A stretch of DNA of 9,191 nt from an uncultured Collinsella sp. (GCA_900544645.1 UQWG01000063.1:1-9191), one strand, 5' to 3'. Shown: positions 1 to 6,885, counted from the stretch's first letter. Notes: generated by a model not told the origin, from the letters alone. Numbers and translations are program-made.

Positions 1-54
1 CCGAGTGCCGTTTCCGGCGCCCAGCTCAAGGACGTCAGCCTGCGCCTGATGTAG
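1..54 (+). CDS. 3' end of an unidentified gene (partial)
   Basis: Reading frame 1 is open from the window edge and ends with TAG at 52-54, giving the C-terminal residues PSAVSGAQLKDVSLRLM. This is too short to assign a family. Its reality is supported by the intrinsic terminator starting about 25 nt after the stop and by third-position G/C preference like that of the confident genes. The start and most of the gene lie outside the window. Confidence 0.55.
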   Translation, partial: PSAVSGAQLKDVSLRLM

Positions 55-79
55 GGAAGCGGCTACATATTGCCTGTAA

Positions 80-112
80 CGAGGGAAGGACGCGTGCCTT
101 TCCTCGTTTTTT
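80..112 (+). terminator. Rho-independent terminator of the upstream partial gene
   Basis: A 10-bp stem (80-89 with 97-106, one G.T wobble) closes a 7-nt loop and is followed directly by six T residues (107-112). It lies about 25 nt after the stop codon of the upstream partial gene and should end transcription entering the convergent intergenic region. Confidence 0.85.
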
Positions 113-135
113 ATGCGCCGAGATTGTGAAGGCTT

Positions 136-353
136 GGGATGACCGGGCGTCGCGGAAAGTGCATCCCGGAATCTGCGTCCAGAACGGGTCACGCTTTCCC
201 AAAGGGGGTCCTCTGGGAAAGCGCGACCCAGAATTCGGCAAAATAATGGGGCACAGTTTCCGGTTGAGCCGTCTAACGGAAACTGTGCCCCAGAATGAGC
301 GCTCAAAACGGGGCAGTCTTTCCGCAACAATTGTCTGGCGGAAAGACTGCCCC
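136..353. repeat. Tandem array of four hairpins with fixed ends and variable paired 6-mers
   Basis: Three intact units (186-229, 249-292, 310-353) are each exactly 44 nt: GGG, a variable 6-mer, TTTCC, a 16-nt loop, GGAAA, the complementary 6-mer, CCC. The left 6-mers are TCACGC, GCACAG and GCAGTC. The right arms carry matching reverse complements, perfect in units 3 and 4 and with one mismatch in unit 2. A first, degenerate unit (136-167) keeps the right arm GGAAA-GTGCAT-CCC and a GGGATG left end but is 12 nt shorter. Spacers are 17-20 nt and begin with (A/G)GAAT. No credible ORF overlaps. The array sits between two convergent genes. It resembles REP/palindromic intergenic repeats, but the variable yet self-complementary core is unusual. 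Function is unknown; termination, mRNA 3'-end protection or a mobile hairpin are all possible. Confidence 0.85.
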
Positions 354-362
354 AGTTTTTTT
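305..362. terminator. Bidirectional terminator formed by the last hairpin of the array
   Basis: A perfect 16-bp stem (310-325 with 338-353) is followed on the plus strand by AG and seven T residues (356-362). On the minus strand it is followed by G then TTTT (308-305). It lies immediately after the stop codon of the LacI-family gene (minus strand), whose TAA overlaps the T tract, so it probably terminates that gene. It would also block any plus-strand read-through. Confidence 0.75.
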
Positions 363-1377
363 ATAGCGAGTCTCTCTGGATCAGCTGCATGTGCATCACG
401 GAGGTGGTGGGCTCGGCACCCTTGATCATGTCGAGCGCAATGTTGGCGGCCATGTGGCCTTCTTCGCGCAGGGGCTGACGGACGGTCGTGAGCGCGGGGA
501 CACAGCGCGCCGCAATCTCGTGATCGTCGAAGCCGACGACAGAAACGTCCGCAGGAACGGATAGGCCTGCCTCGTTGAGCGCGGTGATGACGCCAGCCGC
601 GATACGGTCCGATCCGCAGAGCACGCCATCGAAAGCAATCTCGCGCGCGAGGATCTGGTGCATGGCCTGATAGCCGTCTCCGTTGTTCCAGCCGGTATAG
701 ATAACGTTTGCGTCTGGGAGGTCTTCGCCCAAGACGGCACGGTAGCCGCGCAGGCGGTCGACAACAGCGGGGTTGTCTTGCGGTCCCAACACGGCGACGA
801 TATCTTTGCGCCCGCGTTCCTTCATGGCGAGTGCCGCAAAGTGTCCGCCCTCTTCGTCGTCAGAGTAGACTGTCGAGAACACATCGCGATAGGGGTGGCC
901 CTCGAGCTGGCCGCACAACACGGTGGGTACGCCCAGCTCGCGCAGCACCTCGAGCAGCTCGCTGCCCTTGTAGGGGGAGACGTCGATCACGGCGTCGAAC
1001 GAGCGGCGCTCAAAGTGTTCGCGTGCGCGGTTGCGCTCATGCGTAGAAGACGCCTGCAAGATAACGGGCAGATAGGACGACTCCGACAGTTCCTCGGTAA
1101 TGCCGCTCAAAAACTCGCTATAGGTGGGGTCGCTGAAGAGTTCACTTAGGGGCTCGGTCACGAGCACGGCGATGATTTCCGTGCGCCCGACAGCGAGCGC
1201 TCGGCCACGAGCGTTGGGGACAAAATTGACTTCCTTGGCCGCCGCGCGGACGCGCTTTTTGGTTTCCTCGCTAATGCGGGGCGAATCGTTGAGAGCGCGC
1301 GATGCCGTGGAGCGCGACACGCCGGCAGCTGCGGCAACCTCGGCAAGCGTAGGTGCGGTGCGAACTGGTTGGGTCAT
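361..1377 (-). CDS. LacI/GalR-family transcriptional repressor
   Basis: The 338-residue product has the length and layout of the LacI/GalR family. An N-terminal helix-turn-helix (about residues 10-57) has recognition helix RSTASRALN at 22-30, followed by a hinge helix region around PNARGRALAVGRT (about 53-65). The rest is a periplasmic-binding-protein-like effector domain, ending in the usual VSVVGFDDHEIA and ALTTVRQPL stretches. The ATG is preceded by AGGAG with about 5 nt spacing (minus strand, 1387-1383). It is divergent from the ebgA/ebgC operon, and the intergenic region holds three palindromes of the CAACCGGTTG type, typical LacI-family operators. It is therefore inferred to be the local repressor of beta-galactosidase expression, released by a sugar inducer (galactoside or allolactose-like; not determinable here). 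It may also regulate itself. A direct link of this protein to those sites is inference from position. Confidence 0.93.
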   Translation of the reverse strand: MTQPVRTAPTLAEVAAAAGVSRSTASRALNDSPRISEETKKRVRAAAKEVNFVPNARGRALAVGRTEIIAVLVTEPLSELFSDPTYSEFLSGITEELSESSYLPVILQASSTHERNRAREHFERRSFDAVIDVSPYKGSELLEVLRELGVPTVLCGQLEGHPYRDVFSTVYSDDEEGGHFAALAMKERGRKDIVAVLGPQDNPAVVDRLRGYRAVLGEDLPDANVIYTGWNNGDGYQAMHQILAREIAFDGVLCGSDRIAAGVITALNEAGLSVPADVSVVGFDDHEIAARCVPALTTVRQPLREEGHMAANIALDMIKGAEPTTSVMHMQLIQRDSL

Positions 1378-1438
1378 GGCGTCTCCTGGAGAATGCGGTC
1401 GATGTTGTCGCTGATACGGGTTGGTGCGGATACAGCTT

Positions 1439-1444
1439 ACTATA
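1439..1444 (-). promoter_or_regulatory. Possible -10 element of the repressor gene
   Basis: On the minus strand TATAGT (1444-1439) matches the -10 consensus at five of six positions and would start transcription about 55 nt before the repressor ATG. No good -35 is visible at 16-18 nt upstream. Two short palindromes lie just upstream: TGAAC-AGC-GTTCA (1452-1464) and CCGGT-G-ACCGG (1471-1481). They could bind a regulator, but neither matches the CAACCGGTTG operators. Confidence 0.3.
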
Positions 1445-1489
1445 GTGCGCCTGAACAGCGTTCATGGTATCCGGTGACCGGTGTCGTTT

Positions 1490-1496
1490 TGCAACC
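1490..1496. promoter_or_regulatory. Possible isolated operator half-site
   Basis: TGCAACC matches one arm of the CAACCGGTTGCA operators found about 125-225 bp downstream, but the second arm is absent. It lies nearer the repressor gene and could be a weak auxiliary site. A 7-bp match may be chance. Confidence 0.2.
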
Positions 1497-1613
1497 AAGC
1501 CACAATCGAATACGTCTCGTATGGGTGAGATATCAGCGGGCGTGGCGGTTGCCTACGAGCTTAAGAACGATGTCTTGCGCTGAGTTTCGATACTCAGGGT
1601 GACATAAGTGTCG

Positions 1614-1634
1614 CGGTTGTACAACCGGTTGCAC
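1614..1634. promoter_or_regulatory. Operator O1 (composite, two overlapping palindromes)
   Basis: CAACCGGTTG at 1622-1631 is the same 10-bp perfect palindrome as in O2 and O3, flanked by GTA and CAC. Overlapping it is a second perfect 14-bp palindrome, CGGTTGTACAACCG (1614-1627). The site therefore has three alternating half-sites GGTTG, CAACC, GGTTG. Its centre (1626.5) is 45 bp upstream of the centre of O2. It is a likely upstream auxiliary site for the divergent LacI-family repressor. Confidence 0.7.
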
Positions 1635-1663
1635 CGTTAACCCGGCCAAATCGACCGTTCAGC

Positions 1664-1679
1664 GGACAACCGGTTGCAC
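1664..1679. promoter_or_regulatory. Operator O2 overlapping the ebg -35
   Basis: GGACAACCGGTTGCAC is identical over 16 bp to O3. Its right half includes TTGCAC (1674-1679), the best -35 candidate for the ebg promoter, so repressor binding here would mask RNA polymerase contacts. Centre at 1671.5. Confidence 0.75.
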
Positions 1680-1703
1680 AGTTTTTTGCATCGCCCGTAA
1701 GAT
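1674..1703 (+). promoter_or_regulatory. Predicted ebgA promoter
   Basis: A -35 TTGCAC (1674-1679) and -10 TAAGAT (1698-1703) are separated by 18 nt, each matching four of six consensus positions. Transcription would begin near 1710, giving a leader of about 45 nt before the ebgA ATG. The -35 lies in operator O2 and the start point lies in operator O3, an arrangement typical of repressible LacI-family promoters. The placement is a prediction. Confidence 0.6.
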
Positions 1704-1705
1704 AA

Positions 1706-1721
1706 GGACAACCGGTTGCAC
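1706..1721. promoter_or_regulatory. Operator O3 at the predicted transcription start
   Basis: GGACAACCGGTTGCAC repeats O2 exactly. Its centre (1713.5) is 42 bp from that of O2, about four helical turns, so the two sites lie on the same DNA face. It covers the predicted +1 of the ebg promoter. Confidence 0.75.
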
Positions 1722-1753
1722 AAGAATCACTACGATGACGAAGGAGCATCACC

Positions 1754-4700
1754 ATGGACGCCATTAACGATTGGGAAAACCAAGCGCTCACCCACAGGAA
1801 CCGCCTGGCACCCCATGCGTACTTTATGGGTTACGAGACCGCCGATCTCGCCGCTACGTACAGCCGCGAGCTGTCGCGCGGGTTTGTCCAGCTGTCCGGC
1901 TCGTGGCAGTTCCGCCTCTTTGAGGGACCTGCTGCCGTTTCCAACGAGGAGCTCTCCACGTACGAGCCCGAGTGGGATCACGTGGAAGTTCCGCACCTGT
2001 GGCAGGTAGATGGCTACGGCAACCTTGCCTATACCGACGAGGGCTTCCCGTTCCCGGTGGATCAGCCGTTTGTTCCCTCCGATGACCCCACGGGCGTCTA
2101 CCAGCGCATCGTCAACCTTCCCGCTGTTCCTGCCGGCGCTCGCGAGATCATTCGCTTCGACGGCATCGAGAGCTATGGCGAGCTGTACGTCAACGGTCAG
2201 TTTATCGGCATGACCAAGGGCTCGCGCCTGTCCGCCGAGTTCGACGTGACCGACGCACTTGTCGAGGGCGACAACCTTTTTGCGGTTAAGGTCTTGCAGT
2301 ACAGCGATGGCAGCTACATCGAGGACCAGGATATGTGGTGGGCCTCGGGCATCTTCCGCGACGTGTACCTTATGCAGCGTCCCGCCGCGCATCTGGTAGA
2401 CTTTAGGTTCCGCACGCACCGCGAGGGCGATACCGCTCTGATCACGCTCGATACGGTGGCCGAGGGCGCTTCCCGCATCGTGTTTACGCTCAGCGATGGC
2501 GAGAACGTGGTGGCTACGGGTGAGTGCGTCGACGGCCATGCCGAATGCAACGTGACCGATGCCCACTTCTGGAACCCCGAGGACCCCTTCCTCTATGACC
2601 TTACGTTTGAGGTCTACGACGGTGACGAGGTCAGCGAGTACGTTCCGCATCGCCAGGGTCTTGCCGAGGTGACGGTCGAGGGCAATCATATCTACCTCAA
2701 CGGCACTTACTTTAAGATGCATGGCGTCAACCGCCACGATCACGACGATCACAAGGGCCGCGCCGTGGGCCTCGATCGCATGCGCCGCGACCTGGAGCTC
2801 ATGAAGCAACACAACATCAACGCGGTGCGCACGTCCCACTATGCCAATGACCCGCGCTTCTACGAGCTGTGCGATGAGTATGGCATCATGCTGGTCGCCG
2901 AGACCGATATGGAGAGCCACGGCTTCGAGAATATCGGCAATATCGCCCTGGTCACCGACGACCCGGCATGGGAGCCGGCCTACGTCGACCGCATTGAGCG
3001 CCTGGTGATGCAGGAGCGCAACCACGCCTGCATCATTATGTGGTCGATGGGCAACGAGAGCGGCTATGGCTGCAACATCCGCGCGATGTACGCCAAAGCT
3101 CACGAGCTCGACGGTCGTCCGGTCCACTACGAGGAAGACCGCAACGCCGATACCGTCGACGTCATCTCCACCATGTACTCCCGCGTGTCGCAGATGAACG
3201 ACTTTGGTGAGCATCCGTTCCCCAAGCCGCGCATCAACTGCGAGTACGGTCACTCTATGGGCAATGGCCCCGGAGGCCTGTCCGAGTATCAGGAGGTCTT
3301 CGATCGCTGGGATTGCATCCAAGGCCAGTTTATCTGGGAATGGTGCGACCACGGTTTGGCTGCTGTGACCGAGGACGGCGTTGCCTACGACATGTATGGC
3401 GGCGACAACGGCGATTACCCCAACAACAGCAACTTCTGCATCGATGGCATGGTGTTCCCTTGGCAGCAGCCGAGCCCGGGCCTTACCGAGTACGGCCAGG
3501 TCATCTGCCCGGTCCGCATGGCTTATGATGCCGAGGCAGGCGAGCTGACCGTCACCAACAAGCGTTGGTTTACCACTCTCGAGGATGTCTGCCTGTCGGC
3601 GGAGACCCTGGTGGACGGCGACGTGGTCTGCCGCAAGACACTCATGCCCGGCGCGGTTGCCCCCGGCGAGTCCATCCAGCTTCCGCTGGTGATTCGCGAG
3701 GCCGCGGTAGGCGAGACCCTGCTGACCGTGCGCGCCTACACCATGGCCGCTCACGTCTGGTGCGAGCCGATGTTCCAGTTGGGCGCTAGCCAGTTTGCCA
3801 TCGCCAACCATCCGGCGCCGGCCATCGCCGCCCCCGTTCGTCCTGAGCTTACGGTCGAGGAGACCGAGCAGGAGATTCGCATTCACTCCCTCAACGGCGA
3901 GCTGACCTTCAGCAAGGTCAACGGTACCGTGAGCGAGTGGAAGGCATCCGGCCGCGACGTCATGGCCTCTGGTCCCCAGGTTGGTTTTTGGCATCCGCTC
4001 GTCGATAACCACGCCCAGGAGTACGACTCCCTGTGGAAGGACAACTTCATCGATGTGATGCAGACGTCTACCCGCAAGGTTTCTTGGAGGCAGGACGGCA
4101 ATGCGGTCGTCGTTGCCGTGAGCCAGCGTATCGCTCCTCCCGTCCGCGCGTTCGGCATGCGCGTCGAGCTCGTCTACACCGTGCTTCCGAGCGGTCGCGT
4201 CGACCTCAAGGTTTCCGGCGAGCCCTACGGCGATTACTCGGATATCATCCCGCGCATCGGCATCTCCTTCGAGGTCCCCGGTTGCGATCGTGCCGTCGAG
4301 TGGTATGGCCACGGCCCGGGCGAGAACTATCCGGACTCGCTGCGCGCCAACCCGGTCGGCCATTACCGCACTACGGTCGACGACATGTTCACGCCGTATG
4401 TCATGCCCCAGGATTGCGCTAACCGCGAGGGCACCCGTTGGGTCGCCCTGCGCTCCAGCCACGGTGACGGCGTGTTGGTGACTCGTCCGACCGACGCCGC
4501 TTCCAACCCGTTCTCGTTCTCGGCATGGCCCTATAGCTGCGAGGCCATCGATAACGCCAAGCACGTCTACGACCTTGTCAAGGGTGACACGGTCACGGTC
4601 AACATCAACGACCAGCTGCTCGGCCTTGGCTCGAACTCTTGGGGTTCCGAGGTGCTCGATTCCTATCGCACCCGTTTTGAGAGCTTCAGTTTCGAGGTGT

Positions 4701-4762
4701 CCCTGCGACCGCTGACGTCTGCCGATCTGGCTCAGGCGCTGGCACCCATTAAGGAGGCATAA
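1754..4762 (+). CDS. ebgA: Beta-galactosidase, GH2 family, EbgA/LacZ type
   Basis: This 1002-residue cytoplasmic enzyme (no signal peptide) hydrolyses beta-galactosides such as lactose. It has the five-domain LacZ plan: N-terminal jelly-roll (about 40-215), Ig-like domain (about 217-315), TIM barrel (about 317-605), linker domain, and C-terminal beta-galactosidase small-chain domain (about 730-995). The GH2 signature NRHDHDDHKGR starts at residue 326. The acid/base Glu is E435 in WSMGNESG and the nucleophile Glu is E497 in INCEYGHSMGN. H424 in RNHACII matches a LacZ metal ligand, and H362 lies in RTSHY. Length is close to E. coli EbgA/LacZ (about 1020-1030). The ATG follows AAGGAG (1741-1746) at 7 nt. 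The next gene, 3 nt downstream, is an EbgC homologue, which is why EbgA is preferred over LacZ. The 3' end supplies the Shine-Dalgarno of ebgC. Control by the divergent LacI-family repressor is inferred from the operators. Confidence 0.97.
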   Translation: MDAINDWENQALTHRNRLAPHAYFMGYETADLAATYSRELSRGFVQLSGSWQFRLFEGPAAVSNEELSTYEPEWDHVEVPHLWQVDGYGNLAYTDEGFPFPVDQPFVPSDDPTGVYQRIVNLPAVPAGAREIIRFDGIESYGELYVNGQFIGMTKGSRLSAEFDVTDALVEGDNLFAVKVLQYSDGSYIEDQDMWWASGIFRDVYLMQRPAAHLVDFRFRTHREGDTALITLDTVAEGASRIVFTLSDGENVVATGECVDGHAECNVTDAHFWNPEDPFLYDLTFEVYDGDEVSEYVPHRQGLAEVTVEGNHIYLNGTYFKMHGVNRHDHDDHKGRAVGLDRMRRDLELMKQHNINAVRTSHYANDPRFYELCDEYGIMLVAETDMESHGFENIGNIALVTDDPAWEPAYVDRIERLVMQERNHACIIMWSMGNESGYGCNIRAMYAKAHELDGRPVHYEEDRNADTVDVISTMYSRVSQMNDFGEHPFPKPRINCEYGHSMGNGPGGLSEYQEVFDRWDCIQGQFIWEWCDHGLAAVTEDGVAYDMYGGDNGDYPNNSNFCIDGMVFPWQQPSPGLTEYGQVICPVRMAYDAEAGELTVTNKRWFTTLEDVCLSAETLVDGDVVCRKTLMPGAVAPGESIQLPLVIREAAVGETLLTVRAYTMAAHVWCEPMFQLGASQFAIANHPAPAIAAPVRPELTVEETEQEIRIHSLNGELTFSKVNGTVSEWKASGRDVMASGPQVGFWHPLVDNHAQEYDSLWKDNFIDVMQTSTRKVSWRQDGNAVVVAVSQRIAPPVRAFGMRVELVYTVLPSGRVDLKVSGEPYGDYSDIIPRIGISFEVPGCDRAVEWYGHGPGENYPDSLRANPVGHYRTTVDDMFTPYVMPQDCANREGTRWVALRSSHGDGVLVTRPTDAASNPFSFSAWPYSCEAIDNAKHVYDLVKGDTVTVNINDQLLGLGSNSWGSEVLDSYRTRFESFSFEVSLRPLTSADLAQALAPIKEA

Positions 4763-4765
4763 GTC

Positions 4766-5221
4766 ATGCATGTCTTTAATTCGCGCGCCGATTTCGACGC
4801 TCAGATGAAGTCCGTCAGGAAGTGGATGCGTACCGGCCAGGCGCTCGATGGTGTTGCCGACCTGCAGCACGACGTGGCTTACTCCATCGGCGACTCGTTG
4901 GTGTACTGGTGGGTGAACGCCCACGAGGCGGCTACCGCCGATCTGGTCGGTCACCGTCGCTATCATGCCGTGCTCGCCCCGCTCGACGGCGACCTGACCG
5001 TCGAGGTTGCCCCCAAGGCAAGCCTAACCTGCACCCGCGCTTACAGCGATATCGATGATCGCGAGCGCTTTGAGGGTACGGGGGAGACTGTGACGATTCC
5101 CGCCGGCGGCGTTGCCGTCGTCGAAATTGACGAGGCCTACCGTGTCGTGGCCGATGCCGCGGATCTCCGCGTCGTGGTACTGCACGTGACGGTTGAAGGT
5201 TATTCCTTCCCCAACAAGTAG
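4766..5221 (+). CDS. ebgC: EbgC-like beta-galactosidase subunit (YhcH/YjgK/YiaL, DUF386 family)
   Basis: The 151-residue protein is close in length to E. coli EbgC (149) and shares its landmarks in order: VAYSIGDSL (about 38-46), GHRRY (62-66), a PK motif in VAPKASL, DRERFEGTGETV, EAYR, and a C-terminus VTVEGYSFPNK that parallels EbgC's ending. These are cupin-fold proteins; EbgC associates with EbgA and is needed for full activity. The gene starts 3 nt after the ebgA stop. Its Shine-Dalgarno AAGGAGG (4751-4757) lies inside the last ebgA codons, so the two are almost certainly co-transcribed and translationally coupled. The alternative is a free-standing sugar-modifying YhcH-family enzyme (some members act on sialic acid or galactose anomers), but position and motifs favour EbgC. 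Confidence 0.93.
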   Translation: MHVFNSRADFDAQMKSVRKWMRTGQALDGVADLQHDVAYSIGDSLVYWWVNAHEAATADLVGHRRYHAVLAPLDGDLTVEVAPKASLTCTRAYSDIDDRERFEGTGETVTIPAGGVAVVEIDEAYRVVADAADLRVVVLHVTVEGYSFPNK

Positions 5222-5252
5222 TATTCGTCCACCTGGACGTTTGCTTTGCGCC

Positions 5253-5300
5253 GTTAAGGGGGATGGCTTTGTTGACTCCCTTTTCCCCATTCCCCTTAGC
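5253..5300 (+). other. Hairpin in the ebgC-permease gap
   Basis: Bases 5255-5266 pair with 5287-5298 (12 bp, one wobble) and the pairing extends outward to 5253/5300, around a 20-nt pyrimidine-rich loop. No T tract follows, so it is not a standard terminator by itself. It could protect the ebgAC message or help separate ebgC from the permease. Confidence 0.5.
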
Positions 5301-5307
5301 AGGTGCG

Positions 5308-5342
5308 CCGTCCACGATTGCGCTTGCAGTCCGGACGGTTTT
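5308..5342 (+). terminator. Terminator-like hairpin between ebgC and the permease
   Basis: CCGTCC (5308-5313) pairs with GGACGG (5333-5338). An inner stem GATTGC/GCAGTC (one wobble) closes a GCTT tetraloop, with a small asymmetric internal loop between the stems. Four T residues (5339-5342) follow. The short T tract suggests a moderate terminator after ebgC, possibly with read-through into the permease. Confidence 0.6.
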
Positions 5343-5374
5343 AGATGACATTTAATAGATGATTGGGAGGGCTT

Positions 5375-6838
5375 ATGAGCTCTGAAAAACGAGGAACGAT
5401 CGGTTCGTTCGCTCTGCTGGGCATGACGGTCGCCGCCGTGTTCGGTATCAAGAACATCATCAACAACAACGCGGCCATCGGCTTGGCAGCTGCGCCGTCG
5501 TTCTTCTTTGCCACGCTTTTGTACTTTGTCCCCTATACCCTGGTTACCGCCGAGTTCGTCGGCCTCAACAAGGACTCCGAGTCTGGCGTGTACGCATGGG
5601 TTAAGACCTCGATGGGTGGTCGCTGGGCGTTCCTGACGGCATTTAGCTACTGGTTCGTTAACCTGTTCTTCTTTGCGTCCGTCCTGCCCAACGTCATCAT
5701 CTACGCGAGCTACGTGTTCTTTGGTGCCAACGCCGAGCTTTCGCAGCTGTGGATCACCATTATCGAGATCGTCGTCTTTGCTATCGCCACGTGGGTTTCG
5801 ACCAAGGGCGCTAAGTGGATCGGCTCCATTTCCTCCTTCGGTTCGACCGCGGCTCTCGGCCTGACCGCCGTGTTCATCCTGCTGTCCCTGGCTGCTGCCT
5901 TTGGCGGCGTTGAGTTCGCTACGGCTCCTACTCCCGCTAACATGGCTCCCGACATGAGCAACTTCGCAACTGCGTGGGGCTTCTTCGGTACGCTTGCCTG
6001 GATCATCCAGGGCGTTGGCGGCGCTGAGTCTGTCGGCGTGTTCCTCAACGACCTCAAGGGCGGCGTCAAGGCCTTCGTGCGCACTGTCGTTATCGCCGGC
6101 CTGACCATCGGCCTTCTGTATGCAGGCGCTTCGCTGCTGGTTAACCTGTTCATCCCCGAGGGCAGCGTTGCCATCTCCACCGGCATCTTCGACGTGTTCG
6201 GCGCTGTCTTTGCCCACTTTGGCATTCCCATGGAAGTGTCCACGCGCGTCATCGGCCTGATCCTTCTCGCTGCCACGCTGGGCTCCCTCATGATGTGGAC
6301 CTCCGCTCCCATCAAGGTGTTCTTCACCGAGATCCCCAAGGGCGTCTTTGGTAGCAAGATCGTCGAGCTTAACGAGCATGGCATTCCCGCCCGCGCCGCT
6401 TGGCTGCAGTTCGCTATCGTCGTCCCCATCCTGATCATCCCGGCCCTGGGCTCCGGTAATCTCGACGACCTGCTCATGATCGTCACCAACATGACGGCTG
6501 CCACCGCTCTGCTCCCGCCGCTGCTGATCCTGCTTGCCTACTTTATGTTACGCAAGAACTTCGACGCTGCTCCCCGTGGCTTTCGCATGGGTTCGCGCAC
6601 CTTTGGCCTGGTCATTGCTGCATTCCTGCTTGTGGTCTTCTGCTTCGTGCTTATCTGCGGCACCATTCCGCTCGATCAGCCGCTGTGGCTGACGCTGGTC
6701 TACAACGTTGGCGGTGTGGTTGTCTTCCTGGGCCTTGCCGTGATGTGGTACAACCGCTACATCAACCGCCTGCGCGAGACCGATCCCGAGGCTGCCGAGA
6801 GCGAGCTGCGTCCGTCTGTCCTTGACATGATGGAGTAG
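5375..6838 (+). CDS. APC-superfamily amino-acid permease (YjeM / glutamate:GABA antiporter-like)
   Basis: The 487-residue integral membrane protein has about 12 hydrophobic segments (near residues 8-29, 41-60, 84-111, 124-142, 154-176, 198-216, 235-258, 290-309, 341-360, 366-392, 408-428, 438-458). The opening IGSFALLGMTVAAVFGIKN and the motif ESGVYAWVKTSMGG (from about 69) are typical of the APC amino-acid/antiporter group that includes GadC and YjeM. Substrate cannot be read from sequence; an amino acid such as glutamate, or an amine antiport, is likely. ATG 5375 is chosen because GGGAGG (5365-5370) sits 4 nt upstream. An in-frame TTG at 5363 would add four residues but overlaps that ribosome site. 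TTTAAT (5351-5356) could be a -10 element for its own promoter, without a clear -35. It follows ebgC by about 150 nt with a terminator-like hairpin between, so it may be a separate unit. It is not a recognisable lactose transporter. Confidence 0.9.
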   Translation: MSSEKRGTIGSFALLGMTVAAVFGIKNIINNNAAIGLAAAPSFFFATLLYFVPYTLVTAEFVGLNKDSESGVYAWVKTSMGGRWAFLTAFSYWFVNLFFFASVLPNVIIYASYVFFGANAELSQLWITIIEIVVFAIATWVSTKGAKWIGSISSFGSTAALGLTAVFILLSLAAAFGGVEFATAPTPANMAPDMSNFATAWGFFGTLAWIIQGVGGAESVGVFLNDLKGGVKAFVRTVVIAGLTIGLLYAGASLLVNLFIPEGSVAISTGIFDVFGAVFAHFGIPMEVSTRVIGLILLAATLGSLMMWTSAPIKVFFTEIPKGVFGSKIVELNEHGIPARAAWLQFAIVVPILIIPALGSGNLDDLLMIVTNMTAATALLPPLLILLAYFMLRKNFDAAPRGFRMGSRTFGLVIAAFLLVVFCFVLICGTIPLDQPLWLTLVYNVGGVVVFLGLAVMWYNRYINRLRETDPEAAESELRPSVLDMME

Positions 6839-6885
6839 AAGCTGGGATTAATCTACGGCTGTGGAATAAATCGATTCCCCTTCCT

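Noticed and set aside
136..353. CRISPR array
   Set aside because: The repeats are imperfect hairpins with variable stem cores and similar short spacers, not identical repeats with unique 30-40-nt spacers, and no cas gene is present.
126..425. 99-codon plus-strand frame over the hairpin array
   Set aside because: It translates the palindromic repeats and runs into the repressor gene on the other strand. There is no ribosome site and no family resemblance.
1730..4966. Open reading frame of 1078 codons on the minus strand, antisense to ebgA and ebgC
   Set aside because: It mirrors the codon-biased GH2 gene. High-GC coding sequence commonly leaves an opposite frame without stops. The translation is low-complexity (rich in V, A, D, G, H), matches no family I recognise and would cover the ebg promoter-side start.
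5024..6379. 451-codon minus-strand reading frame across ebgC and the permease
   Set aside because: Also a shadow frame. The product is rich in D, G, R and E with no domain logic, while the plus strand encodes two clearly recognisable proteins.
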